Below are positions 1-8,416 of a DNA stretch of 39,032 bases, in pieces. Position numbers and translations under genes: made by a program. Position 1 is the first letter of the stretch. Each line of letters begins with the position of its first letter. This DNA comes from an uncultured Muribaculaceae bacterium. Its GTDB lineage: Bacteria > Bacteroidota > Bacteroidia > Bacteroidales > Muribaculaceae. The notes under the pieces are model-generated. The model did not search any database. It was given only the letters and a program-made list of their open reading frames with translations, and was not told the DNA's origin. Where the stretch lies: assembly GCA_944321875.1 (NCBI GenBank), contig CALUMX010000029.1:1-39032 (forward strand), in the 5' to 3' direction.

Positions 1-123
1 TTTCAAAAAACCGTGTAATTGACTATATTTCAATAATTTCAAAGAACTATTTATCCACTTTTACGGGACAGTAGTGAGTCAGTTTGATGAATCAATTTAT
101 TAAGTAATCTAAATTTTACTTGG

Positions 124-140
124 CCACTAATTTTTAGTGG
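124..140. repeat. Short inverted repeat upstream of the first gene
   Basis: Perfect 7-bp arms CCACTAA and TTAGTGG flank a 3-base spacer, 20 bases before the first start codon. No T-run follows, so it is not a clear terminator. It may be a leader hairpin or an operator. I see no gene in bases 1-160, which are AT-rich. Confidence 0.4.
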
Positions 141-160
141 ACTCATGAAATCATACAACT

Positions 161-1294
161 ATGAAAGTCGGAATAATAACACAGCCTCTACGTATGAACT
201 ATGGAGGTATATTACAGGCATTTGCATTGCAAAGAGTATTGAATAATCTTGGGCATGATGCATGGATTATCAAGCGTGAATATGAGACAGCAAGACCGTC
301 CATATATAACTATTTTAGATACTTACTACGATACTCAATAAAAGAAATATTGAGATATGAGACATACGAGTTATCTTCCAAAAAAGTAACATCTCTTAGA
401 AAAAACATATCTCAATTCGAATCCCGACATATGGGACATCAAACAAACACCATTTATAGTACCTCTCAATTAAAATCGATAGCTAAATCGATGCAATTTG
501 ATGCTTATATTGTCGGAAGTGACCAAGTTTGGAGACCCAAATATTCGCCTTGCATATCAAATTATTTTTTAGACTTTTTAGAAGACCCTAAAGCAAAACG
601 AATCAGTTATGCAGCATCATTCGGAGTCAATGATTGGGAATATTCGGCATCTGAAACGGAAATTTGTAAGCATCTTCTCAAAAAATTTGACGCAATCAGC
701 GTCCGGGAGACATCTGGTATACAATTATGCAAAGAGCACTTCGATACAGATGCCACCCACGTTGTCGATCCAACGTTATTATTAGACCAAGATGATTATA
801 CCCAAATTGCCTTATCCGAGAAGTTCTCTAAAAGTAACGGCAATTTATTTTGCCACATTCTTGATCCTAATTTAAAAAAAGAAGAATTGATATCAGATAT
901 AGCTAAACAAACAAATCTGATCCCATTCTCGCTTTTACCTCTCAATCCGACAAGAGATAATATAAAGAATCACTTTAACGAATGTGTCTATCATCCAGTA
1001 GAGAATTGGCTTAAAGCCTTTATAGACGCCAAGATGGTTATTACGGATTCTTTTCATGGATGCGTATTCAGCATTATATTCAATAAGCCTTTTTGGGTAA
1101 TTGTCAATAAAGACAGAGGAGAAAGTAGGTTTATTTCACTTTTGAACGATTTTAATTTAACTAATAGAATAATCGCCACTTCGCCAAACGAATCTCTTGA
1201 TTTTACACGTCCAATTGACTGGGAAACGGTTAATCTTCAGAAAAATATTTTAAAACAAAAAAGTCTCAAATTTTTAAAGGATAGTCTCGCATGA
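161..1294 (+). CDS. Polysaccharide pyruvyl transferase family protein
   Basis: Predicted 377-residue cytosolic enzyme of the polysaccharide pyruvyl transferase (CsaB/WcaK-like) family, which puts pyruvate ketals on sugars of capsule, exopolysaccharide or secondary cell-wall polymers. The N-terminus carries the family's NYGGxLQAxALQ pattern (residues 13-24). GSDQVWRP lies at 119-126 and TDSFHG at 295-300, the latter a hallmark of the C-terminal half. There is no signal peptide or membrane segment. The stop overlaps the start of the following glycosyltransferase by 4 bases, so the two are co-translated and belong to one surface-polysaccharide cluster continuing to the left of the window. The gene is clearly more AT-rich than the genes beyond 2450, as is usual for such loci. 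The acceptor sugar cannot be told. Confidence 0.85.
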   Translation: MKVGIITQPLRMNYGGILQAFALQRVLNNLGHDAWIIKREYETARPSIYNYFRYLLRYSIKEILRYETYELSSKKVTSLRKNISQFESRHMGHQTNTIYSTSQLKSIAKSMQFDAYIVGSDQVWRPKYSPCISNYFLDFLEDPKAKRISYAASFGVNDWEYSASETEICKHLLKKFDAISVRETSGIQLCKEHFDTDATHVVDPTLLLDQDDYTQIALSEKFSKSNGNLFCHILDPNLKKEELISDIAKQTNLIPFSLLPLNPTRDNIKNHFNECVYHPVENWLKAFIDAKMVITDSFHGCVFSIIFNKPFWVIVNKDRGESRFISLLNDFNLTNRIIATSPNESLDFTRPIDWETVNLQKNILKQKSLKFLKDSLA

Positions 1295-2253
1295 TTTCAT
1301 TTATTATAATAGGGAAAAATGAAGGAGAACGATTGACAAGATGCATCAGTTCTGTGTTTTCTTTTATCAAAAAAGAACAAATCAATGAGAGTGAAGTCAT
1401 ATATGTTGATAGCAAATCAACAGATGACAGCATCAGTCGAGCGAAAGCCCTAAATGTCAACAAAATTTTATCAATTACAGGACAATGTAACGCTGCGATT
1501 GCCCGCAACATCGGAGCAAAAGAATCATCTGGGAATATACTTTTCTTCTTAGATGGAGACATGGAGTTAATCCCAGGTTTTTACTCTCAAATTGTCGATA
1601 AGGAAGGTAATTTAGTATACCCGTTTCTTTCTGGAATTGAACGCGACATCATACATACCGACAACGGCGAAAAACAAATACGGATTCGCAGAAAATACCA
1701 AGAAGGTGTAGATCAATATGAATATATAACCGGCGGATTATTTATTATTGCCGCTGATTTATGGAGAAAGGTAGGGGGAATGGATACTCGATTAAGAATT
1801 AATGAGGATTTTGACCTTGGCCTCCGCCTCTCAAAAATGGGATTCCGACTATGTCGCAAACCAATTATATTTGTCAATCATTACACTCGGCCATACGAAA
1901 CAAGGAAAGGCCATGATTTAAACATTAGATTCAGCGCATTTCTGCTAAGGAAACATTTTTTTTATTTCCAAGCACATAAAAACACATTCACAATCAATTA
2001 TCCTTGTGTGATGCTGGTCTTGAGTCTTATACTATTAGCACTATTCAAATCCGTATGGGCTTTCGTCCCATATCTAATTTCTGCTTTGTATAAAACATAT
2101 CGAAGACATCTGACATCATATTCTAATCTCAATTATTTGTCTATATTTTATTATCAACTAAAATTAGATATATTGTTTATTTGTTTCTTTTTCACATTCT
2201 TTCCTAAACATATTGAACTACAATATAGTTTATACCACAAAAACTCACTTTAA
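1291..2253 (+). CDS. Family 2 glycosyltransferase with C-terminal membrane segments
   Basis: A 320-residue GT-A fold glycosyltransferase. The N-terminus reads SFIIIGKNEGERL, the usual GT2 nucleotide-binding strand. The metal-binding DGD is at residues 88-90. A GGLFII...GGMD..NEDFDLGLR stretch around 147-178 matches the acceptor and catalytic-base region. Two hydrophobic segments near 236-268 and 291-305 suggest membrane association. It probably adds one sugar to a lipid-linked surface-polysaccharide repeat unit. The start ATG overlaps the end of the upstream pyruvyl transferase gene (ATGA), indicating translational coupling. A strong terminator follows, so this is the last gene of that operon. 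Sugar specificity is unknown. Confidence 0.88.
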   Translation: MISFIIIGKNEGERLTRCISSVFSFIKKEQINESEVIYVDSKSTDDSISRAKALNVNKILSITGQCNAAIARNIGAKESSGNILFFLDGDMELIPGFYSQIVDKEGNLVYPFLSGIERDIIHTDNGEKQIRIRRKYQEGVDQYEYITGGLFIIAADLWRKVGGMDTRLRINEDFDLGLRLSKMGFRLCRKPIIFVNHYTRPYETRKGHDLNIRFSAFLLRKHFFYFQAHKNTFTINYPCVMLVLSLILLALFKSVWAFVPYLISALYKTYRRHLTSYSNLNYLSIFYYQLKLDILFICFFFTFFPKHIELQYSLYHKNSL

Positions 2254-2306
2254 CTTACTTGTACAGCCTATAGCAAATCAATACGACAAATTGCTGTATG
2301 TCAAAT

Positions 2307-2351
2307 AAAAAAGCTCCCAACTCTTGATTCTCAAGAGTTGGGAGCTTTTTT
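2307..2351. terminator. Perfect 21-bp bidirectional terminator
   Basis: Two perfectly complementary 21-base arms (2307-2327 and 2331-2351) surround a 3-base loop, with A- and T-runs forming the outer ends. It can end transcription from both sides: the polysaccharide operon on the plus strand and the Kdo kinase-like gene, which ends at 2452, on the minus strand. The rest of 2254-2451 shows nothing else recognisable. Confidence 0.93.
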
Positions 2352-2451
2352 ATTCTCACAGGTTATAGATTGAGTACAAGAAATCCACAACCACATCGCC
2401 TCAAATATAAACTACAATAATAAAAACTCATATTTCATCCGCTGACTCCTG

Positions 2452-3219
2452 CTATTTCTTCTTTTTGCCGAGAAGGCGCTTCAGACGGCGGTGGCGGGCT
2501 TTCTCGCGATGATAGCCGCGAAGCAACTCCACGGCCATGCGCCCCATCCCGTCCGGGTCGTCGCCCGACAACTCGGCATAATAACGCGCCACGCGGGCTG
2601 TCTCCTCCTCACTGTCGATGTTCAGGCAACGGAAGTTGCGGAAAAGTCGCCGGCGGTCATGGACATCGAACTTCATACGGTTGATGTCGACCAGCGCGAA
2701 ACGGTAATTACCGTCTGTGTCACGCTGAAACAGGATGTTACCCGGCGAATAGTCCTTGTGAAGCACGCCCTTGCGGTGCAAATCGAGCGTAAAGGCGGCA
2801 AAGGCACGCAGCATCGACTTGTAGTCATCGACATCGGTCTCCCAATGGCGGATGTTCTGTCCCTCAAACATGCGACAGACGTAGTAGCTGCGGGCAATCA
2901 GCCCTCCCCGGTATTCCTCCATATAGGCAATCGGCTCAGGCGTACCTATCGACAATGCCTGCAGACGCATGGCGTTGTCGTAGGAGCGGCGGGCCTTACC
3001 CGGACGCAGAAATGTATAGACAAACCGGTTGGGAGGTGCCGGCACATGAAAGGATTTCACCGTCAGGTCCACACCTCCGATATGGGCACGATAGATGGTG
3101 TTGCGGGCATCGTAGATAACCTCGCCCGTCGCAGCTATCGTGTCGGGAATAGCGGCAATCGCTTCCCGCAGATGCTCGTAGGCCGGATTAATGACAATTC
3201 TGAATCTCCCTGCCGCCAT
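2452..3219 (-). CDS. Lipopolysaccharide (Kdo/InaA-type) kinase family protein
   Basis: A 255-residue protein-kinase-like fold protein of the lipopolysaccharide kinase (Kdo/WaaP/InaA) group. A possible ATP-binding lysine is in TVKSF (about residue 55). The catalytic loop HKDYSPGNILF starts near 154, and the metal-binding aspartate is in VDINRM near 178. In Bacteroidota such enzymes are thought to phosphorylate Kdo or heptose of lipid A core. That activity is inferred, and another small-molecule target is possible. I prefer the start at 3219 because its ATG overlaps the TAA stop of cytidine deaminase by one base (TAATG), a classic coupling arrangement. An in-frame ATG at 3243 would add eight residues inside the upstream gene. 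The C-terminus is very basic (ends GKKKK). Confidence 0.8.
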   Translation of the reverse strand: MAAGRFRIVINPAYEHLREAIAAIPDTIAATGEVIYDARNTIYRAHIGGVDLTVKSFHVPAPPNRFVYTFLRPGKARRSYDNAMRLQALSIGTPEPIAYMEEYRGGLIARSYYVCRMFEGQNIRHWETDVDDYKSMLRAFAAFTLDLHRKGVLHKDYSPGNILFQRDTDGNYRFALVDINRMKFDVHDRRRLFRNFRCLNIDSEEETARVARYYAELSGDDPDGMGRMAVELLRGYHREKARHRRLKRLLGKKKK

Positions 3220-3695
3220 TATTCCTGGAAGCTGTCGAAACACAACGGCAGCAAGTCGGCAACCTTGCTGACTACATACACTCCGTCCTCCCCGTAAAGA
3301 TAAATCTTCACAGGATGCTTCGCCAGCGTCTCGTATTCAAGAATCGACTGACGGCAGGCACCGCAGGGTGAAACGGGATTTTTCGTAAACTTACCCTCAA
3401 ACTTGGCGGCTATCGCCAGTTTTACGAACGTAGCGTCGGGATATTTGGAATGAGCATAATAGCAGGCTGTGCGCTCCGCACACAGGCTCGACGGAAACGC
3501 GGCATTCTCCTGATTGGAGCCACCCACAATTTTTCCGTTGGAAAGAAGCAAGGCCGCTCCCACATGAAACTTGCTGTAGGGCGCATACGACTTATCGGTC
3601 ATCGCTTTAGCCTTATCAACTAAAATTTTATCCTCCTCTACAAGCTCACTATACTGGTAAACTTGTATATTTGTAGTAATATTCAAATCTTTCAT
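3219..3695 (-). CDS. cdd: Cytidine deaminase
   Basis: Homotetramer-type zinc cytidine deaminase of 158 residues, the normal family length. It converts cytidine or deoxycytidine to the uridine forms in pyrimidine salvage. Zinc ligands and the catalytic glutamate are visible: NQENAAFPSSLCAER gives C72 and E74, and PCGACRQ gives C111 and C114. The start at 3695 is chosen because it begins just before the conserved N-terminal helix and lies 24 bases downstream of a TATATTTG box at 3719-3726. Upstream in-frame ATGs at 3713 and 3782 would sit at or before the expected transcript start. It is coupled to the kinase-like gene downstream (TAATG). Confidence 0.93.
   Translation of the reverse strand: MKDLNITTNIQVYQYSELVEEDKILVDKAKAMTDKSYAPYSKFHVGAALLLSNGKIVGGSNQENAAFPSSLCAERTACYYAHSKYPDATFVKLAIAAKFEGKFTKNPVSPCGACRQSILEYETLAKHPVKIYLYGEDGVYVVSKVADLLPLCFDSFQE
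3666..3673 (+). promoter_or_regulatory. TAnnTTTG box for the glucosaminidase gene
   Basis: TATATTTG matches the Bacteroidota -7 consensus TAnnTTTG and lies 28 bases before the ATG at 3702. It is inside the first codons of cdd on the other strand, so the plus-strand transcript would overlap the cdd leader. Confidence 0.55.
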
Positions 3696-3701
3696 ACGCT
3701 T

Positions 3702-4751
3702 ATGAATACTCATTTGTACAAATATAGTGAAAGCCGAGCGCAGAAAAAACGAATTCATTCGATTTTTTCTGCCGAGGCGCATACTATACGCTCCAAATAT
3801 AAGAAAATTTTTTATATCTGCTGTTTTTTATGCAGTTTAATTGTCTGCCCGGCATTCTCTGCCCAGGCCCAGTCGCTGTCGCCCGACTATCTGGAATATA
3901 TTGAGATATACCGCGACATCGCCGTTCGCCAACAGCAGGAATACGGCATTCCGGCCAGCATCACGCTTGCCCAGGGATTGCTGGAGAGCGGAGCGGGACA
4001 CTCCCGCCTGGCCTCGGAAGGCAACAACCACTTCGGCATCAAGTGCCACAAGGACTGGAACGGAGAAGGCATCTACGCCGACGATGACGAAAAAAACGAA
4101 TGCTTCCGACGCTATGCCGACGCGGAGGAGTCATTTGAGGACCATGCCCGCTTTCTGAAACGCAACCGCTACCGTCCGCTCTTCGAACTGAAGGAAACCG
4201 ACTATAAGGGTTGGGCAAAGGGGCTGAAGAAATGCGGCTACGCCACCGACCCGTCGTATGCATCAAAACTTATCAACATCATCGAGCTTTACGAACTGTT
4301 CCGCTACGATACGGGACAACCCATCGTGTCCAAGCGCAAGCACCTTGAGGGTGACGAAACGCTGGAGCACAGCATCAACATGGACATTATCAATGAATTC
4401 CGCATCATGCACAAGATTCACCGCCACAACGGGCTTTACTGTGTGACGGCCATGGCAGGCGACACCTATGAGTCGATTGCTGAGGAACTGGGCATGAAGG
4501 AAAAGAAATTGAGAAACTACAACGAGCTCGACCGCCACGTCGAAAAGCCGGCCGATGGCGAGATTATCTATCTGGAGGAACTGCGCGACGAAATGCCGGA
4601 AGGAGGCAAGACGGAACATATCCTGAAAAAAGGAGAAACGCTCCGCTCCGTCGCCCATTTCTACGGACTGAAACTGAAACCGTTCTGCAAGCTCAACCGC
4701 TTCGACAAGGACGACACTCCCCGCATCGGCACTCGCCTGCGCCTGCGTTAG
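3702..4751 (+). CDS. Exported glucosaminidase (GH73) with LysM domains
   Basis: Peptidoglycan hydrolase of 349 residues. After a long basic N-region, a hydrophobic stretch (about residues 34-53) ending in SAQAQ looks like an export signal. The glucosaminidase domain follows: IPASITLAQGLLESGAGHS carries the expected catalytic Glu near 95, then NNHFGIKC, GWAKGLKKCGYATDPSYASKLI. The C-terminal part has two LysM-like segments, one starting at LYCVTAMAGDTYESIAEELG and the last at HILKKGETLRSVAHFYG, which bind glycan chains. It likely cleaves the GlcNAc-MurNAc bond in the periplasm during growth or division. The signal peptide's 33-residue N-region is unusually long. No ATG, GTG or TTG lies in frame closer to the hydrophobic core, so the start at 3702 is the only good choice. 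Confidence 0.87.
   Translation: MNTHLYKYSESRAQKKRIHSIFSAEAHTIRSKYKKIFYICCFLCSLIVCPAFSAQAQSLSPDYLEYIEIYRDIAVRQQQEYGIPASITLAQGLLESGAGHSRLASEGNNHFGIKCHKDWNGEGIYADDDEKNECFRRYADAEESFEDHARFLKRNRYRPLFELKETDYKGWAKGLKKCGYATDPSYASKLINIIELYELFRYDTGQPIVSKRKHLEGDETLEHSINMDIINEFRIMHKIHRHNGLYCVTAMAGDTYESIAEELGMKEKKLRNYNELDRHVEKPADGEIIYLEELRDEMPEGGKTEHILKKGETLRSVAHFYGLKLKPFCKLNRFDKDDTPRIGTRLRLR
3719..3726 (-). promoter_or_regulatory. TAnnTTTG box for cdd
   Basis: TATATTTG on the minus strand lies 24 bases before the preferred cdd start at 3695. It falls inside the first codons of the divergent glucosaminidase gene. A second TATATTTG on the minus strand is at 3794-3801 and could be an alternative start site. 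Confidence 0.55.
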
Positions 4752-4766
4752 GCAATACAATACAGT

Positions 4767-4807
4767 AAAACGGCTCCGCACACCTTTTGGATATGCGGAG
4801 CCGTTTT
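4767..4807. terminator. Bidirectional terminator between convergent genes
   Basis: 14-base complementary arms (4767-4780 and 4794-4807) bordered by AAAA and TTTT. It sits between the glucosaminidase gene (ends 4751, plus) and the beta-lactamase gene (ends 4836, minus), and can serve both. Confidence 0.92.
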
Positions 4808-4835
4808 GTTTCGTTTACCAATAAGGTCGTCCTTC

Positions 4836-5729
4836 CTATTTCAACAAGGCATCCTTGACCATACGGGAAACCGTAGCGATAACGGCTTCCGTGTCTTTCT
4901 CGGCGAGGCCTGAATCACGGACAAACACAGCAATGAGATACTGCTTCCGACCGTCGGGCGACAGCACGAAACCTATGTCGTTACAAGCCATCAGACGACC
5001 GTCAGCATTGACATAACCGCTGCCGGTCTTGTGACCTACAATGTAATCCGACCCCTTGAACGGTGCTGCCAACCGTCCCGTTCCCGTTGTACAGGTCAGC
5101 ATCAGATAACGAATAAATGAATAATACGGCTCTCCGACAGCCTTGCCCTCCACAAACTTGTCGAGCAACTGCACCGCCGCATAAGGACTGCTCCAGTTCT
5201 CATAGCTTGCCTCATGATTTCTATACATATCCTCCTCGTCGTGCCTGATTTCCACACCGTCGACACCCAGACCGTGAATAAAAGCCTCCGTCGCCTCCGG
5301 GGAGACAAAGCGGTCAAACAGCACATTACAGCCGAGGTTGTCGCTCCACTGAAGCGTATAGCCCAGCATATCGCCCACCGACAGCTCTACGCCGCCGGGA
5401 TACTTATCCTTAATCGGGCTCCACGTGTTGAGCTGCAAGTCGGCCGGAGTCACTTTCACCATCTCGTCCAGCGACAATCCGTTCCGGTCCAGATAGTCGG
5501 AAACGGCCAATGCCTGATGAAACTTGAAAACGCTCATCATCGGGTAGCGCACCTCATTGTTGACCGTCAACGTGTCGCCATCGGCCGTCATCACCGCCAC
5601 ACCCACAGTGGCATCCACTTTATTTACATACGCGCGCAAATCATCACGTAAGTCGTCCATATTGCCGGCAGAGACTGCCATTCCGCTCCATGCGAGCGCA
5701 GCCGCCAGCATCCATCCATGCAGTTTCAT
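4836..5729 (-). CDS. Class A (subclass A2, CfxA-like) beta-lactamase
   Basis: Exported serine beta-lactamase of 297 residues that would hydrolyse beta-lactam rings, probably cephalosporins as in CfxA/CepA/CblA relatives. The signal peptide is at residues 1-21. The active serine is in SVFK (66-69), the SDN loop is at 129-131, the omega-loop EEDMY is at 165-169 and KTG is at 234-236 within GHKTGSGYVNADG, very like CfxA. The catalytic omega-loop Glu is present, and a Tyr occupies the position equivalent to Asn170 of TEM-type enzymes, a change also typical of A2 enzymes. It lies 19 bases behind a glycosyltransferase gene as the last member of an envelope operon, and looks like a resident chromosomal gene with no mobile-element sequences beside it. 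Resistance spectrum is not predictable from this sequence. Confidence 0.92.
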   Translation of the reverse strand: MKLHGWMLAAALAWSGMAVSAGNMDDLRDDLRAYVNKVDATVGVAVMTADGDTLTVNNEVRYPMMSVFKFHQALAVSDYLDRNGLSLDEMVKVTPADLQLNTWSPIKDKYPGGVELSVGDMLGYTLQWSDNLGCNVLFDRFVSPEATEAFIHGLGVDGVEIRHDEEDMYRNHEASYENWSSPYAAVQLLDKFVEGKAVGEPYYSFIRYLMLTCTTGTGRLAAPFKGSDYIVGHKTGSGYVNADGRLMACNDIGFVLSPDGRKQYLIAVFVRDSGLAEKDTEAVIATVSRMVKDALLK

Positions 5730-5748
5730 TCTTATCGTCGTTTTTACG

Positions 5749-6981
5749 TTATTTCAATCCAAGAGAACGGAAAAGGTCGAGATAGGCATCCGTCACCACG
5801 TCCATCGAGAAGCGGAGCACCGCTGCCTCATGCAACGCCTGACGGTCGGCCTTCATGCGGGAAGCCTCCACGATGCAGCGTGCCAGCGAATCGACATCGG
5901 GATAGTCGGCAAGCCGTCCCTCGTTCTCACTGCGCACGATGTCGGTCTGTCCGCCATGGTCAAACGCCACTGCCAGACAACCTGCCGCCTGCCCCTCGAT
6001 GAGCGTTGTCGGCAGGGTTTCATAATGGGAAGTGGAGAGAACGACATCGCTCTCGCGGTAAATCTCAGGTATGCGGTCCACGCCCACCTGCCCCAACCAC
6101 CGGTAAGACAGTTTGATTTGGTCAAACAGGTTGTTGTCACGGATGTTGCCGAAAAGCAACAGTTCGATGCGGCGGGCATCGTCAGGATACTTCTCCGCCA
6201 CTACCTCCGTTGCCTTTATCAGCAGGTCGAAACCCTTCACCGGGTCGTCCAGACGTGCCGCACCCATAGCCACGACACACTTGCCGGCAGGAGCCGAAGG
6301 ACTGCGGTGCCAGTCAAACTGCTCGACGGGCAAAGCATTGTGGATGACGCTCAGAGGCCGGCCGGCAAGCAGCGAACTGCGGCGGCAACAATCGGCAAGC
6401 CAGTGGCTGACGGCCACGAAGTGAATATCGGTAGCGTCCAGTACGGCTTTCTTTGCCTTCCAGGTGCGGTAAGAAAGGTCACGGCGGTAGGGATAGCGCA
6501 AAAACGGGCAATTGCCGCAGGAATCCTCGTAGCGTGTACAGTCGTAGGCATGATGGCAGATACCCGTACAACACCACATGTCGTGCATTGTCCAGACGAT
6601 TTTCTTACCCATCCTGCCGAGCCGTGCCACGTCGCGCAACGACATCATGCCCTGATTAATCCAGTTCAGGCAGACCACGTCGGCCGCCTTCACCCAAGGA
6701 TGCGACAGCACGTCGACACCACGGTCAGCCGTCGACACCTTAAACAAATTTTTCTTCGAGAAGCCATTGGCCGCCCATATTCTCAGGCGCTCACCCAAAA
6801 ACGCCCAACGCTTCTGCTCCACCGTTCCTGCCACGTCCACCCGCTCGTCAGCGGAATGCGTACGGTTCACGACCAGCATGCGGGCATCCAGCCCTCTCCG
6901 GCACAATGCCTCCATCAGGCGGTAGCTGACGATGGCCGCTCCGCCGGTAGCATCGGAAGTGTTAAGGATTACGACTTTCAT
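5749..6981 (-). CDS. GT4-type glycosyltransferase
   Basis: A 410-residue GT-B fold glycosyltransferase. The N-terminus MKVVILNTSDATGGAA is the usual glycine-rich first strand of group 1 enzymes. The middle has TMHDMWCCTGICHH and a cysteine-rich patch (CTRYEDSCGNCPFL), seen in a subgroup of Bacteroidota polysaccharide glycosyltransferases. The C-terminal half carries SHYETLPTTLIEGQAAG, equivalent to the EX7E donor-binding motif. It lies five bases after the DUF389 gene and 19 bases before the beta-lactamase gene, downstream of a flippase, so it most likely acts in making a cell-surface glycan. Sugar donor and acceptor are unknown. Confidence 0.88.
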   Translation of the reverse strand: MKVVILNTSDATGGAAIVSYRLMEALCRRGLDARMLVVNRTHSADERVDVAGTVEQKRWAFLGERLRIWAANGFSKKNLFKVSTADRGVDVLSHPWVKAADVVCLNWINQGMMSLRDVARLGRMGKKIVWTMHDMWCCTGICHHAYDCTRYEDSCGNCPFLRYPYRRDLSYRTWKAKKAVLDATDIHFVAVSHWLADCCRRSSLLAGRPLSVIHNALPVEQFDWHRSPSAPAGKCVVAMGAARLDDPVKGFDLLIKATEVVAEKYPDDARRIELLLFGNIRDNNLFDQIKLSYRWLGQVGVDRIPEIYRESDVVLSTSHYETLPTTLIEGQAAGCLAVAFDHGGQTDIVRSENEGRLADYPDVDSLARCIVEASRMKADRQALHEAAVLRFSMDVVTDAYLDLFRSLGLK

Positions 6982-6986
6982 ATTCT

Positions 6987-8408
6987 TTAATTTTCAACAG
7001 AGTCACAACGGAATTTCAGCTCCGAACGATAGCGAATCAGACGGATGTCCTTCAGACCGGAACGCGCCTCCAGATATTTCAGCATCTTGTCTTCCTGCGC
7101 CTTGCTCAAATCGCGGTGCAACGTCACGATGGCCATGTTCATCGTGTCGACCTTCATCGAGCCGTCCTGCCGCGCAAAGAACGAGCGGTTGAGCGAGAAG
7201 GCATCCACTTCCGGGAAAAGGATGCGCATCTCCGACACAATCGACTGCGTCAGCTGCGTGAAACGGCGGTCGTTGTCGAGTTGCCGCTGCAGGGAGTCAA
7301 TCTTCACGGCCTGAAGCTCCATCTTGCGCTGATTGCTCTTATAGAGGTCGGAGAACACTTGTGAGCTGAGTTTGTTGACATCGAGATTTCCCGATGAGAA
7401 GCCTTGTGAAATCTCCAAAGTAGCACCTTCCAGACCGGCATCCGCCATCTTGTCGTACAAAGCGACTTTCAGCGAATCGACGGAAATGCTCTCGCCGACA
7501 AGCGACACTTTGATGATTTTCTTACCGTCGACAATGTCGGCCGAGCGTTTCAGCACCTGCGTGTTGGGAAAAACGAACTCCCGGTCGACAAACTTGTTGG
7601 CATTGTTGACAAAATAGTTTTCCTTGAGCATCATATAAGTGAGGAAGATACTCGGAATGATGGTGATAATCGTAATGGCGTAGACGATACGGGTAACGTA
7701 GGACGAACGTTTGTTGTCGTCAATCCGCACCCGCGGGAAACGGAAGAAATGCACGCCGAGCGCCGTTGCCGCCCCGATGAAAATGGAGTTGATGAGAAAC
7801 AGGTAGAACGCTCCAAGGAAATAGTTGAACTGCAAGGTCGCCAAACCGTAGCCTGCCGTACACAACGGCGGCATCAGGGCCGTAGCAATGGCCACACCGG
7901 GGAGCACGTTGCCCTTCTGTTTCGACGACAGCGCAAGAATGCCGGCACAACCGCCGAAAAAGGCAATCAGCACGTCGTAGATGGTCGGTGACGTGCGGGC
8001 CAGCAACTCGCTGCGTTCCTCGCTCAACGGCGTAATGAGGAAGTAGAGCGTCGAGGCGATGATACTGAACAGCGCCGCCATCGCCAGGTTACGGAACGAA
8101 CGCTTGATGAGGGGCATATCGTGGATGCCGAGACCAAGACCCATTCCGATAATCGGACCCATCAGCGGAGAGATGAGCATGGCGCCGATAATCACCGCCG
8201 TAGAGTTGACGTTAAGGCCGAGGGAGGCGATGAACATCGCAAGAATCAGAATCAGGATGTTGGTGCCACGGAAAGATACACCCTCCTTGATATTGTTGAT
8301 GACCGACTCTTTTTCCCCCAAGCCGTCACTGATGTCGAAAAACCATTTCAGATAATTCTTAAAGGTTTGGAAAATGTTTTTTCCTTTTTCCCATTGTTGC
8401 TGTACCAT
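6987..8408 (-). CDS. DUF389 family membrane protein
   Basis: A 473-residue integral membrane protein of the DUF389 (TIGR00341/TIGR00271-like) family, function unknown. The conserved core starts about residue 40 with SFRGTNILILILAMFIASLGLN and continues as AVIIGAMLISPLMGPIIGMGLGLGI, then several more membrane helices (TALMPPLCTAGYGLA is a family signature) to about residue 265. The C-terminal 200 residues are soluble, with a coiled-coil-prone stretch around 365-385. It lies 8 bases after the flippase gene and 5 bases before the glycosyltransferase gene. A transport or sensing role is often guessed for the family but nothing here proves it. Confidence 0.85.
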   Translation of the reverse strand: MVQQQWEKGKNIFQTFKNYLKWFFDISDGLGEKESVINNIKEGVSFRGTNILILILAMFIASLGLNVNSTAVIIGAMLISPLMGPIIGMGLGLGIHDMPLIKRSFRNLAMAALFSIIASTLYFLITPLSEERSELLARTSPTIYDVLIAFFGGCAGILALSSKQKGNVLPGVAIATALMPPLCTAGYGLATLQFNYFLGAFYLFLINSIFIGAATALGVHFFRFPRVRIDDNKRSSYVTRIVYAITIITIIPSIFLTYMMLKENYFVNNANKFVDREFVFPNTQVLKRSADIVDGKKIIKVSLVGESISVDSLKVALYDKMADAGLEGATLEISQGFSSGNLDVNKLSSQVFSDLYKSNQRKMELQAVKIDSLQRQLDNDRRFTQLTQSIVSEMRILFPEVDAFSLNRSFFARQDGSMKVDTMNMAIVTLHRDLSKAQEDKMLKYLEARSGLKDIRLIRYRSELKFRCDSVEN

Positions 8409-8416
8409 AACACACG

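Noticed and set aside
2491..3297. Plus-strand open frame opposite the Kdo kinase-like gene
   Set aside because: The minus-strand frame carries kinase motifs and couples to cdd; the plus-strand product has no domain.
5557..6990. Long plus-strand open frame opposite the glycosyltransferase gene
   Set aside because: It is a mirror of a well-supported minus-strand glycosyltransferase and has no recognisable domain.
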